In this document: piece after piece, positions 18,201 through 26,421 of the stretch
Numbering within the stretch: the stretch's first letter is position 1
Layout: each line of letters opens with the position of its first letter
Origin: JASHPR01 sp963833885
GTDB lineage: Bacteria; Actinomycetota; Actinomycetes; Streptosporangiales; Streptosporangiaceae
Direction of reading: 5' to 3'
Length of the DNA: 64,000 nucleotides
NCBI GenBank assembly: GCA_963833885.1
Contig: CAWHZU010000022.1
Span: 124,001-188,000, forward strand
The notes under the pieces: model-generated
Told to the model about the DNA's origin: nothing
Database searches by the model: none
Seen by the model: only the letters and a program-made list of their open reading frames with translations
Made by a program: the position numbers and the translations under genes

Positions 18201-18257
18201 TGCCCGCTGACCCAGCAGTGCCCGCTGACCCAGTAGTGTCCGCTGACCCAGCAGCGC
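18186..18257. repeat. Four 18-bp tandem repeats spanning the stop codon of the GT87-like gene
   Basis: Units CCGCTGACCCAGYAGYGY at 18186-18203, 18204-18221, 18222-18239 and 18240-18257. The length is a multiple of three. Units alternate CAGTAG and CAGCAG, so the first and third carry an in-frame TAG and the second and fourth do not. One T-to-C change in unit 1 would extend the protein by 12 codons to the TAG of unit 3. Confidence 0.9.
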
Positions 18258-18382
18258 CGCCACCCCTTTCGGCCACCATGTGCTGCGACCGTCACCGCTG
18301 AGCATGAATGAACCGTTCGACGGCTTCGAGCCCGTCGTTTGGTACATCCATGGCGCAATGGAGCCATAGGGTGCGGGATATG

Positions 18383-18396
18383 TAACAGTGCTGTTA
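18383..18396. promoter_or_regulatory. Palindromic operator in front of the marR gene
   Basis: TAACAG and CTGTTA arms with a 2-bp centre, 11 bp upstream of the GTG of the MarR gene. The AT-rich TTATAG at 18394-18399 may be part of the -10 element, so binding would block transcription. Probable autoregulatory MarR site. Confidence 0.6.
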
Positions 18397-18406
18397 TAGT
18401 TTTCCG

Positions 18407-18955
18407 GTGACTGAAGAGCCATTGGTTCTTGGGCTCGGCACCCGGCTGCGGCACGTCCTTGACCTGCTCGACGGGGATGTCGCGCGGGTGTATGCCGACC
18501 TGGGCCTGGCCGACTACCGGCCGCGGTTCAGCCCGGTCGCGCGCGCGATCACTGCACTCGGCCCCAGCTCGATCCGGGACATCGCGCGCGCGATCGGCGT
18601 GACCCATTCGGCGGCGAGCCAGACCGTGGCGCAGATGACCAGGTGCGGACTGGTCGCGCTGGAGCCGGGCGAGGACGCACGGCAGCGGATCGTCCGGCTG
18701 ACCGACCAGGCCAGGTCGCTGCTGCCGGTCATCGACGCCGAGTGGGCCGCGACCGAGGCCGCGGTCGCCGACCTCGACGCCGAACTCCCGGTGCCGCTCG
18801 GTGAAATGCTGGCCGCGATCCTGGGTGCGGTGCAGCGGCGTCCGATGCGCGACCGGATCGCCGACGCGGCCCGGTCGCTGGGCGACCCCGCGCTCGGGCC
18901 GCTGTACGGCGACCCGGCCCTCGGCCCGCGGCACGGAGACGCGGGCCGTGGCTGA
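18407..18955 (+). CDS. MarR-family transcriptional regulator
   Basis: A 182-residue winged-helix protein. The DNA-binding core reads SSIRDIARAIGVTHSAASQT with VAQMTRCGLVALEPGEDARQ and RIVRLTDQARSLLP, the MarR helix-turn-helix and wing. The C-terminus has a short Gly/Pro/Asp repeat (GDPALGPLYGDPALGPRHGD). GTG start. It overlaps the downstream MFS exporter by 8 bp, the usual repressor-exporter pairing, and a palindrome lies just upstream. Confidence 0.9.
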   Translation: MTEEPLVLGLGTRLRHVLDLLDGDVARVYADLGLADYRPRFSPVARAITALGPSSIRDIARAIGVTHSAASQTVAQMTRCGLVALEPGEDARQRIVRLTDQARSLLPVIDAEWAATEAAVADLDAELPVPLGEMLAAILGAVQRRPMRDRIADAARSLGDPALGPLYGDPALGPRHGDAGRG

Positions 18956-20321
18956 GCAGCCACGACGGCGGCGGAGCCTGCTGGCCGACCTGCGGCCGCT
19001 GCGGGAGTCACCGCCGTTCCGGCGGCTGCTGATCGGCTCGACCGTGTCCTGGCTCGGCAGCTCGATGACCTCGTTCGCATTGGTCTTGCAGACCTATGAG
19101 CTCACCCGGTCGTCGGTCGCCGTCGGCGCGATCGGACTGGCTCAGGCCATCCCCGCGCTGGTCGTCGGGCTGTTCGGCGGATCGCTCGCTGACGCCGTCG
19201 ACCGCAGGCGCCTGGTGCTCGCCACCAGCAGCTTCCTGACCGTGGTGTCGGCCGTGTTCGCCGTGCAGGCATTCCTGAACCTGCGGCAGCTCTGGCTGCT
19301 CTACGCGCTGGCAGCGGTTCAGGCCGGGGTGCAGTCGGTCGACGGGCCGGCCCGCCGAACGTTCCTGCCGCGGCTGCTGCCCGCCGAGCGCCTCACCGCC
19401 GGTGTCGCGCTGAACCAGGTGTCCGGGTACGTCACGTTCCTGTTCGGCCCCGCGCTGGCCGGCGTCATCACGGCGGTCGGCGGCCTCCGGGTGTGCTACA
19501 TCGTCGACGCGATCAGCTTCAGCGCTGCCTTGTACAGCGTGGCCAGGCTTCCGGCGATGCCTCCAGACGGTGGCCTGGCCAGGCCGGGCTTGCGGGCTGC
19601 GGCCGAGGGTCTGCGCTACGTCCGCAGCCATCCGATCCTGACCGCGGCGTTCCTTTTCGACATCGACGCCACGCTGTTCGGCTTGCCGGTCGCTCTATTT
19701 CCCGCCCTGAACGCGGAGCGCTTCGGCGGATCACCGCAGACCCTCGGCCTGCTCAGCACGGCCCTGGCGGCCGGCGGCCTGCTCGGCTCGGTCCTGTCGG
19801 GCCCGGCCGGGCGCGTCCCGGCGAAGGCGCGCGCGATGCTGGTCACGGTCGTGATCTGGGGTGCCGCGATCACCTGCTTCGGCTTCGCCCGGCTCTTCTG
19901 GCTCGCGCTGCTGCTGCTCGTGCTGGCCGGCGCCGCCGACACCACGACCGTGATCTTCCGCGGCAGCATCGTCCAGCACGTCACCCCCGACCGGCTGCGC
20001 GGGCGGATCACCGCCGTGGACTACGTCGTCGGCGCCGGGATCCCCCGGCTCGGCAACTTCGAGGCAGGCGCGGTCGCCGGGGTCACCTCGGCCGGGTTCA
20101 GCGCGGTCAGCGGCGGCGTGGCCACTGTGGTTGGCGCGCTGCTGATCAGGCTGGCGTTCCCCGCCGTGGCCCGCTACCGCTCTCCGGTCGAGCCGGTGCC
20201 GCTCTCCCCCGCCGCCGACCCGCCCGCCCCAGCCGCCGACGCACCCGCCCCAGCCGCGGACACACCCGGCGCTGCACACGCCGAGGCTCCCGGCGAGCAG
20301 CAGCAGGCGACGTCGTCGTAG
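18948..20321 (+). CDS. MFS transporter, EntS-like exporter
   Basis: A 457-residue major facilitator protein with about 12 helices. Family features are FRRLLIGSTVSWLGSSMTSF near the N-terminus, GLFGGSLADAVDRRRLVLAT (the A-motif loop) and TPDRLRGRITAVDYV after helix 10, typical of the enterobactin-exporter-like MFS_3 group. The GTG at 18948 overlaps the marR stop. The tail has a short Pro/Ala repeat (PPAPAADAPAPAADTPGAA) encoded by 18-bp DNA repeats. Likely a drug or siderophore efflux pump controlled by the upstream MarR. Confidence 0.9.
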   Translation: MAEQPRRRRSLLADLRPLRESPPFRRLLIGSTVSWLGSSMTSFALVLQTYELTRSSVAVGAIGLAQAIPALVVGLFGGSLADAVDRRRLVLATSSFLTVVSAVFAVQAFLNLRQLWLLYALAAVQAGVQSVDGPARRTFLPRLLPAERLTAGVALNQVSGYVTFLFGPALAGVITAVGGLRVCYIVDAISFSAALYSVARLPAMPPDGGLARPGLRAAAEGLRYVRSHPILTAAFLFDIDATLFGLPVALFPALNAERFGGSPQTLGLLSTALAAGGLLGSVLSGPAGRVPAKARAMLVTVVIWGAAITCFGFARLFWLALLLLVLAGAADTTTVIFRGSIVQHVTPDRLRGRITAVDYVVGAGIPRLGNFEAGAVAGVTSAGFSAVSGGVATVVGALLIRLAFPAVARYRSPVEPVPLSPAADPPAPAADAPAPAADTPGAAHAEAPGEQQQATSS

Positions 20322-20367
20322 GGTCGGCACCGTGGCAGGCTTGGCGACTGCATCCGAAGAGGACACC

Positions 20368-20952
20368 GTGACCACGATCCCCGCGCCAATGTTCAGCTTC
20401 CCGATCGCCGACGACGCGGTCCTGATCCCGCGCACCGCGGCGATAACCGACGCTTACCACGAGCTCGTCGCCGAGAACACCGAACGGCTGGCGCGGTGGG
20501 AGCCCTGGGCCGACAAGCCGCCGGTGCTGGACGAGACCCGGTCGTTCCTGGAGGCGAGCGGGCGGAACTGGCTGGACGGCTCGGAGCTGCCGGTCGCGAT
20601 CGCGGTCAACCGCGGCGGCCAGTGGCACCTGGCCGGCGCGCTGAGCCTGACCATCAGCCAATACACGCGCAGCGCCGAGATCGGCTACTGGATCGGCGCG
20701 GACTACGAAGGCCGCGGCCTGGTCACCAGGGCGGCGGCCGCCATGCTCGACCAGGCGTTCGGGCCGCTGGGTCTCGAGCGCGTCAGCCTGCACACCGACC
20801 CGTCAAACGAGCGCAGCCGGGCCGTTGCCCGGCGGCTCGGTTTCGTAGAGGAAGGCCTCCTCCGGCAGGGCACCGCCTTCCCCGACGACCGCCGGGACGA
20901 GCTCGTCTACGGGCTGCTAGCCGAGGAATGGCATAAGCGGTCCGCCGGGTAG
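20368..20952 (+). CDS. GNAT-family N-acetyltransferase, RimJ/RimL type
   Basis: A 194-residue acetyltransferase with the RimJ/RimL signature: SAEIGYWIGADYEGRGLVTR (acetyl-CoA loop) and VSLHTDPSNERSRAVARRLG followed by FVEEGLLRQG. It probably acetylates an N-terminal or small amine substrate in the cytosol. The GTG at 20368 has AGAGGA 4 nt upstream; an in-frame GTG at 20332 is possible. Convergent with the SigE-associated membrane protein. Confidence 0.88.
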   Translation: MTTIPAPMFSFPIADDAVLIPRTAAITDAYHELVAENTERLARWEPWADKPPVLDETRSFLEASGRNWLDGSELPVAIAVNRGGQWHLAGALSLTISQYTRSAEIGYWIGADYEGRGLVTRAAAAMLDQAFGPLGLERVSLHTDPSNERSRAVARRLGFVEEGLLRQGTAFPDDRRDELVYGLLAEEWHKRSAG

Positions 20953-20967
20953 CGCTCCTGGCCGGGT

Positions 20968-22074
20968 TCAGCCGAGCGGCTCACTGGTCCAGCCGGCCGG
21001 GTTCGTCCCGAGGAGCCGCATGTGGCGCCTGAAGATGCTGATGGCGTTCGGCGACGCGTGTCTGCCGTACGTGGACACGAACACCATGAGCCCAGCCGCG
21101 TTCGGCGCGCAGACCTGCTGCACCGGAGCATTCCCGTTCGAAGCCGGCAGGTGGTTGACGATCACCCGGTAGCCGTTGATCGTCTGCCGAGTGGACTGCC
21201 CGCCGGGGTAGTAGTAGCAGGAGCTGCCCGGCGTGGCGGGGTCCGTGGTCAACATGGGCGAGTCCGCTCCGGGGCCGGTCCCGGTCAGCTGGTACTCGCT
21301 GGCGCGCAGCACCCCCGAGTCCGCTGCAAAGTGGACGTAGGCGAGCGTCCACCCGGCCGGCATGTTGACAAGCTGCGCCGGGTACTCGACCGGGGAGCCG
21401 GCCGCGCCGTAGCTGACCTCGCTGGCGACCTTTATCGCCGTGCGAGTGCCGGCGCTCTTGGGCGGTGCCAGGGCCGCCCAGCCATTGTCGGCGTACTGCC
21501 AGATGAGGTAGACGTGCTTCATTGTCCAGAACGCGGTGTGCCCGTCCACCTGCGCCGCCGCCACGCTGGTCACCGGGTAGACCGTGCCGCCCGCGGAGTT
21601 GGCGCAATTCAGCCGGGGCCGCTGGCTCTGGCCGAGCTGGCGGAGCACCTGCGCGCTGGTCAGGTTGCAGAAGCCGGCCGTGTAGACCGTCAGCGCCCAG
21701 GACGGCCCAGGCCCGGCGGTCAGGTACACGTTGCTCGGCGAGAGCGTGCCTCCGTCGAGCGAATCACCCGGCGGCAGCCAGCCGAACGCCGCGTAGGGAC
21801 TCACCAGGCTGAACTGCCGTGGAGCGATTATCTGGGCGTGCGCCTCCGGGGCTCTCCCCCGGCCCGGGGCGGCACCGTGGGAGCCGGGCACGGCGACAGC
21901 CGCGACGACCACCGCGACCACGGCCGCCGCCGACGCGCCCGCCAGGCTTGCCCGCCGCCATCGCAGCTTCCGGCGCGCTCGGCTCCGGGCGAGCTCGACG
22001 TCCACCCGTGACGGCGGCTCCTCGGTAGCTGCTGCTGCCAGCTCGAGCAGCCCGCGCACCCTGGTCTCATCCAT
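20968..22074 (-). CDS. Membrane-anchored protein coupled to a SigE-family sigma factor
   Basis: A 368-residue protein with a short cytosolic N-terminus (MDETRVRGLLELAAAATEEP), one transmembrane helix at about 47-67 (LAGASAAAVVAVVVAAVAV) and a large extracytoplasmic domain with several Cys. The arrangement resembles anti-sigma or sigma-regulator proteins, but I see no zinc-finger motif. The ATG at 22074 has GGAGGAAG 8 nt upstream and overlaps the sigma stop by 8 bp, so the two genes are translationally coupled. Function beyond that is unknown. Confidence 0.8.
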   Translation of the reverse strand: MDETRVRGLLELAAAATEEPPSRVDVELARSRARRKLRWRRASLAGASAAAVVAVVVAAVAVPGSHGAAPGRGRAPEAHAQIIAPRQFSLVSPYAAFGWLPPGDSLDGGTLSPSNVYLTAGPGPSWALTVYTAGFCNLTSAQVLRQLGQSQRPRLNCANSAGGTVYPVTSVAAAQVDGHTAFWTMKHVYLIWQYADNGWAALAPPKSAGTRTAIKVASEVSYGAAGSPVEYPAQLVNMPAGWTLAYVHFAADSGVLRASEYQLTGTGPGADSPMLTTDPATPGSSCYYYPGGQSTRQTINGYRVIVNHLPASNGNAPVQQVCAPNAAGLMVFVSTYGRHASPNAISIFRRHMRLLGTNPAGWTSEPLG

Positions 22075-22621
22075 GCCGAGCTTCCTCCTCATGCCCGTGG
22101 TTTCGCAGCGCCTGCCGCGCAGCACCCGGGCGATCGGTGCCGGTGTCCAGCGCACGCCGCAGCGCCTCGATGCCCTTGGCCGTCTGGCTCTTGACCGTCC
22201 CAGCCGAGCAGCCGAGCGCCGACGCCGACTGCTCGACGGACAGGTCGCAGTAGAACCGCAGCACCAGGGTCGCCCGCTGCCTCGGCGGCAGCCCGAACAA
22301 GGCCGAGCGCACGTCGAGCGCGGCGTCATGATCTGTTGCGGCCGCTGGCACGTCGGGCGGCTGGGCCTCCACCTTGACCCGGCGCGCCCAGCCCGACCTC
22401 CGCTCGCCGAGGAACTCGCGAACGACGATGACCCTGGCGTACGCGTCCGCGTGGTCGGCCGCCCGCGCCCGGGCCCAGTGCACGTACAGCTTGATGAGCG
22501 CGGATTGCACGACATCATCGGCGGAGTCCCAGTCCCGGCACAGCAGGTACGCGAGCCGCCGCAGAGAACCAAGCCTGGCCGCCACGTACTCGGTGAACTC
22601 CGCGTCCCGTCGCGTCTGCAT
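22067..22621 (-). CDS. SigE-family ECF RNA polymerase sigma factor
   Basis: A 184-residue sigma factor of the actinobacterial SigE group. It begins MQTRRDAEFTEYVAARLGSL, with region 2 RLAYLLCRDWDSADDVVQSA and LIKLYVHWARA, and region 4 LPPRQRATLVLRFYCDLSVE plus QSASALGCSAGTVKSQTAKG. The coupled membrane protein follows. The 22622-22765 gap between this gene and the oxidoreductase holds a 28-bp direct repeat and no gene. Confidence 0.92.
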   Translation of the reverse strand: MQTRRDAEFTEYVAARLGSLRRLAYLLCRDWDSADDVVQSALIKLYVHWARARAADHADAYARVIVVREFLGERRSGWARRVKVEAQPPDVPAAATDHDAALDVRSALFGLPPRQRATLVLRFYCDLSVEQSASALGCSAGTVKSQTAKGIEALRRALDTGTDRPGAARQALRNHGHEEEARHG

Positions 22622-22662
22622 CAGCGGCTTCCCGCTCCTGTCGTATCCCTCACAACAGCTAA

Positions 22663-22722
22663 ATGCGCGCGGCCGCCGGTTTGGTTGCCTATGAATGCTC
22701 GCGGCCGCCGGTTTGGTTGCCT
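22663..22722. repeat. 28-bp direct repeat, 32-bp period
   Basis: Copies at 22663-22690 and 22695-22722 differ by one base. Each contains CGGCCGCCGGTTTGGTTGCC. They lie between the divergent-looking end of the oxidoreductase gene and the start of the sigma gene. Confidence 0.85.
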
Positions 22723-22765
22723 TGCCGGGTCTTATGGCTGCCGGGCCAACATCACCCGCGCCGCG

Positions 22766-25309
22766 CTATGACGCGCTGCCCGCGCTGCCGTACCGGCCCC
22801 TCACCCGGTCGCCCGCGGGGTCGAACGGCGGCCGAAGGTGGGCGGTGGCCTCGTACAGTTCGCCGCCGACGTTCACCTGGTAGCGGCCTGCCCTGGCCAC
22901 GTCCGGCGTGACCGCGCCGCCGTCGGGGTTGCGAATGTACGCCAGGCCCACGGCGCCGCCAACGGCCTCGCCCCACGCCCCCGAGGTCACCTGGCCCACG
23001 GCGACGCCATCGCGCAGCACGAGCTCCCCGCCCCAGATCATCGCCGCCGGATCGGCCAGCACCAGGGAGATCAGCCGGCGGCGCGGCCCCTCGGCCCGCG
23101 CCTTCTCGACCGCCTCCCGGCCCAGGAACGAGATGGCGGTCTTGAGCTTGCACGCGAAGAGCAGCCCGGCCTCCACCGGGTTGTAGTCGGGGGTGAGCTC
23201 GCGGCCGATGGCCCGGTACGCCTTCTCCAGCCGCATCGACTCGATCGCGTAGTAGCCGGCGTTCACCAGGCCAAGGCCTGCGCCCGCGGCGGTCAGGTCC
23301 TGGTAGACCCCGACAGCGAATTCCGCCGGAACGTAGAGCTCCCAGCCAAGTTCGCCGACATAGGTGATCCTGGTGGCGCGCACCGTTGCGTAGCCCAGGT
23401 CGATTTCCTGGCTGGTGCCGAAGGGGAATGCCTCGTCGCTGACGTCGGCGCGGGACACCAGGGAGAGCAGCTCCCGCGACCGCGGGCCCATCACCCCGTA
23501 CACGGCGTACGCCGAGGTGACGTCGACCAGCGAGGCGCGGCTGGACGCCGGTATCCGCCTGGTGATGTGGTCCTTGTCGTGCTCGGTGGCGGCTGCGCTG
23601 CTGACCAGCAGGAACTCAAACTCGGATAGCCGAGTGACGGTGATGTCGGCCTCGTAGGTGCCGCGCGCGTTGAGCATCCCGGTGTACACCGTCCGGCCGG
23701 GCTGCACCCCGACGTCCGCGGTGCACAGCCACTGCAGCGCATCCTCGGCGTCCCGCCCGACGACCAGGTACTTGGAAAACGACGTCTGGTCGAACAGCGC
23801 CACGCCGCCGCGGGTCGCGCGCTGCTCGGCCGAGGACCACGGCTGCCAGTTCTGCTTCCCCCAGCCGTACTCGATGTCCGGGGACTGGCCCGGCGGGGCG
23901 AAGAAGTTCGCCCGCTCCCAGCCCATCTTGCTGCCGAAGCTCGCGTTGGCCTGCTTGAGCAGGTGGTAAGCGGGTGAGCGCCGGAACGGCCGGGCCGTGG
24001 TCAGCTCGCGGTTCGGCCACGGCACCGCGTAGTGCAGGCCGAGCACCTCGCCGACCCGGTCGTGCAGCCACTGGTTGTTGCCGTTGAAGCGGGCGAAGCG
24101 CCGGATGTCGACGGCGGACAGGTCGAGGCTCGGCTCCCCCTCGACGATCCACTCGGCCAAGGCCTGGCCCGCGCCGCCCGCCGACGCGATGCCGACCGAG
24201 TTGAAGCCGGCACCGACGAAGAAGTTCCGCAGCTCCGGAGCCTCGCCAAGGATGAACTGGTTGTCCGGGGTGAAGCTCTCCGGCCCGTTGTAGAACTTCT
24301 TGATCCCGGTTTCGGCGAGCGCGGGGATCCGCGCGACCGCGCTCTCCATCAGGATCGAGAAGTGCTCCCAGTCCTCGTCGAGCAGCCGGAACTCGAACGG
24401 GTAGGGCAGCGCGTCCGGCGGCACCCAGGGCTTGGCCTCGGGCTCGAACCCGCCGACCAGCAGGCCACCCACCTCTTCCTTGACGTAGGTGTAGCCATCG
24501 GGATCGCGCAGGATCGGGAAGTCCCGGTGCACCCCGTCGACCTGCTCGGTCACCACGTAGAAGTGCTCGGCCGAGTGCAGCGGCACGGTCACGCCGCACA
24601 TCGCGCCGACGGCCTTCGCCCACTGGCCGGCGCAGTTCACCACCACCTCGGCCTCGACGTCACCCTGGTCGGTCCGGACGCCGGTCACGGCGCCGCCCGA
24701 GTGCCGGATGCCGGTCACCCGGGTCCGCTCGCGCACCACGACGCCGCGATCGCGGGCGCCACGGGCCAGCGCGTAGGTCAGGTCCGTTGGGTTGGCCCGG
24801 CCGTCGCCGGGCAGCCAGATCGCCCCGGCCAGGTCGGCGACGTTCATGATCGGATAGAGCTCGGCTGCCCGCTCCGGGCTGATCAGCTCGCACTCGAGCT
24901 CGTATGCCTCTGCGGTCGCGGCCGTCCGGCGCAGCGCCGCCATGCGCTCCGGGGTCCGGGCCACGGTGACGCCGCCGCAGCGCCGGAAGCCGGTGGCGAG
25001 GCCGGTCTCCTGCTCGAGCCGGTCATAGAGCTGCGTGGAGTACTGCACCAGGCGGGTGCCGTTCTCCGAGGCGCGCAACTGGCCGACCAGGCCCGCCGCG
25101 TGCCAGGTGGTACCGCAGGACAGCTGTCCCTGCTCGAGCAGCAGCACGTCGGTCCAGCCCATCGCGGCGAGGTGGTAGGCGACGCTGGTTCCGATCACTC
25201 CCCCGCCGATGATCACGACCCGGGCGCGGCCGGGCAAAGGAGGGCCGGGCGGGGCAGGGGTGGGACCGGGCGGGGCGGGAGGGCCGGGCGGGCCAGCAAG
25301 ATCACTCAT
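22766..25309 (-). CDS. FAD-dependent oxidoreductase fused to a GcvT domain (dimethylglycine/sarcosine dehydrogenase-like)
   Basis: An 847-residue two-module enzyme. The N-terminal DAO module carries the dinucleotide motif ARVVIIGGGVIGTSVAYHLA and the covalent-FAD-type stretch CGTTWHAAGLVGQLRA. The middle FAO_M and C-terminal GcvT modules (from about 430) include NARGTYEADITVTRLSEFEF and GYYAIESMRLEKAYRAIGRE. Such enzymes oxidatively demethylate N-methyl amines and pass the one-carbon unit to tetrahydrofolate. A 25-residue Pro/Gly-rich leader precedes the FAD domain. The gene overlaps the upstream kinase gene by 8 bp. The exact N-methyl substrate is not determined. Confidence 0.9.
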   Translation of the reverse strand: MSDLAGPPGPPAPPGPTPAPPGPPLPGRARVVIIGGGVIGTSVAYHLAAMGWTDVLLLEQGQLSCGTTWHAAGLVGQLRASENGTRLVQYSTQLYDRLEQETGLATGFRRCGGVTVARTPERMAALRRTAATAEAYELECELISPERAAELYPIMNVADLAGAIWLPGDGRANPTDLTYALARGARDRGVVVRERTRVTGIRHSGGAVTGVRTDQGDVEAEVVVNCAGQWAKAVGAMCGVTVPLHSAEHFYVVTEQVDGVHRDFPILRDPDGYTYVKEEVGGLLVGGFEPEAKPWVPPDALPYPFEFRLLDEDWEHFSILMESAVARIPALAETGIKKFYNGPESFTPDNQFILGEAPELRNFFVGAGFNSVGIASAGGAGQALAEWIVEGEPSLDLSAVDIRRFARFNGNNQWLHDRVGEVLGLHYAVPWPNRELTTARPFRRSPAYHLLKQANASFGSKMGWERANFFAPPGQSPDIEYGWGKQNWQPWSSAEQRATRGGVALFDQTSFSKYLVVGRDAEDALQWLCTADVGVQPGRTVYTGMLNARGTYEADITVTRLSEFEFLLVSSAAATEHDKDHITRRIPASSRASLVDVTSAYAVYGVMGPRSRELLSLVSRADVSDEAFPFGTSQEIDLGYATVRATRITYVGELGWELYVPAEFAVGVYQDLTAAGAGLGLVNAGYYAIESMRLEKAYRAIGRELTPDYNPVEAGLLFACKLKTAISFLGREAVEKARAEGPRRRLISLVLADPAAMIWGGELVLRDGVAVGQVTSGAWGEAVGGAVGLAYIRNPDGGAVTPDVARAGRYQVNVGGELYEATAHLRPPFDPAGDRVRGRYGSAGSAS

Positions 25310-26207
25310 CCCGCGCAGCGTCCTCCAGCAGCCGGGCGAAGTCGTCGGCGGTGAATCCCTCGGCCGCCCCCTCGAACCGCTCCATCGCCCAGGACCAGAA
25401 ATCGAACTCGATCGGGCTCGCGGCGTGCTGGATCGCGCCCCACAGGGTCCATCCGTACTTCCCCGCCAGGCCGAGCAGCCGGGCCCGCGCCAGCTTGGCG
25501 CGCATCGGCCTGCCGTAGTACGCCGTAATCAGGCCGTCCAGGGCGTCCACGGACAGCCGGCACTCGCCCCAGATGTTGCCGAGCTCGAAACAGGGATCGT
25601 TGTTGCCCGAGTACTCGTAGTCGATCAGCCAAATCCGGTCCCCGTCGTCGATGAAGTTCGCGGCCAGCAGGTCGTTGTTGCAGGGCACGGTTCGGCTCGC
25701 GCGGACCGCGAGGGCGTCCCGGGCGGCGTCGAACTGAGGCGCGAGGTCGTCGTATCCCGCCGGGACCCGCAAGCCCTGGGACCGGACCACCGACAGGTAC
25801 CGCCGCTGGATGTCGAACATGTCGAACTCGTTGCCGAACCGCTCGCCGGAGTGCAGCCGCCGGCACGCCTGCGCGATGCGCGGGATGTTGACCGGATCGG
25901 CCACGTCCGCGTTGCCGAATGTCCGGCCCTCGATAAAGCGGATGATCAGCGCGTGGTCCTCGGGGCGGTACTCGACGACCGGCGCGCCAGCCCCGGCGGC
26001 GGCCGCGGCGAGCGAGTTGCGGTACTCGATGTCCCTGTCGATCGCGAGCAGATCGGTGCCAGCGGCCGAGATGCGCGCGACGAACGTCCCGTCCGGCGTG
26101 GTCACCTTGTAGTTGCGGTTCGTTAGGCCACCCGGCAGCTCTTCGACCACGCGCGGCCTGGCGGCCAGGCTGGCCGTCCGGTCCAGGAGCGCGTCGAGTT
26201 CGGCCAT
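25302..26207 (-). CDS. Choline/ethanolamine kinase-like (APH-fold) protein
   Basis: A 301-residue APH/ChoK-fold kinase. Visible parts are the N-lobe loop ELPGGLTNRNYKVTTPDGTF, Brenner-type catalytic loop VPCNNDLLAANFI, in which the usual His is Asn, and the metal-binding IDYEYSGNNDPCFELGN. The NDLLAANF form is typical of choline-kinase-like (LicA) proteins. It probably phosphorylates an amino alcohol or a related small molecule. Translational coupling to the demethylating oxidoreductase suggests a choline- or ethanolamine-related pathway. Divergent from the APC permease. Confidence 0.85.
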   Translation of the reverse strand: MAELDALLDRTASLAARPRVVEELPGGLTNRNYKVTTPDGTFVARISAAGTDLLAIDRDIEYRNSLAAAAAGAGAPVVEYRPEDHALIIRFIEGRTFGNADVADPVNIPRIAQACRRLHSGERFGNEFDMFDIQRRYLSVVRSQGLRVPAGYDDLAPQFDAARDALAVRASRTVPCNNDLLAANFIDDGDRIWLIDYEYSGNNDPCFELGNIWGECRLSVDALDGLITAYYGRPMRAKLARARLLGLAGKYGWTLWGAIQHAASPIEFDFWSWAMERFEGAAEGFTADDFARLLEDAARDE

Positions 26208-26421
26208 CCATCCACCCCCAGCTGCCTAAGGTCTAGACAGTAGCGGCCGCAACGTGCCACCGGGCGCCGCCCTCCATTTCCGGATCTTCCTACATGTTGC
26301 GCCTGGGCTCAAGGAGCATTTCGGTACCGGAGCGAGTCCGAAAGAGTCTGGACACTTTGCCGCGCGCGCCCGTACGCTACCCGTCAACCGTTCGGCCCCG
26401 TCCCCCCGAGGGAGGCCCGGC

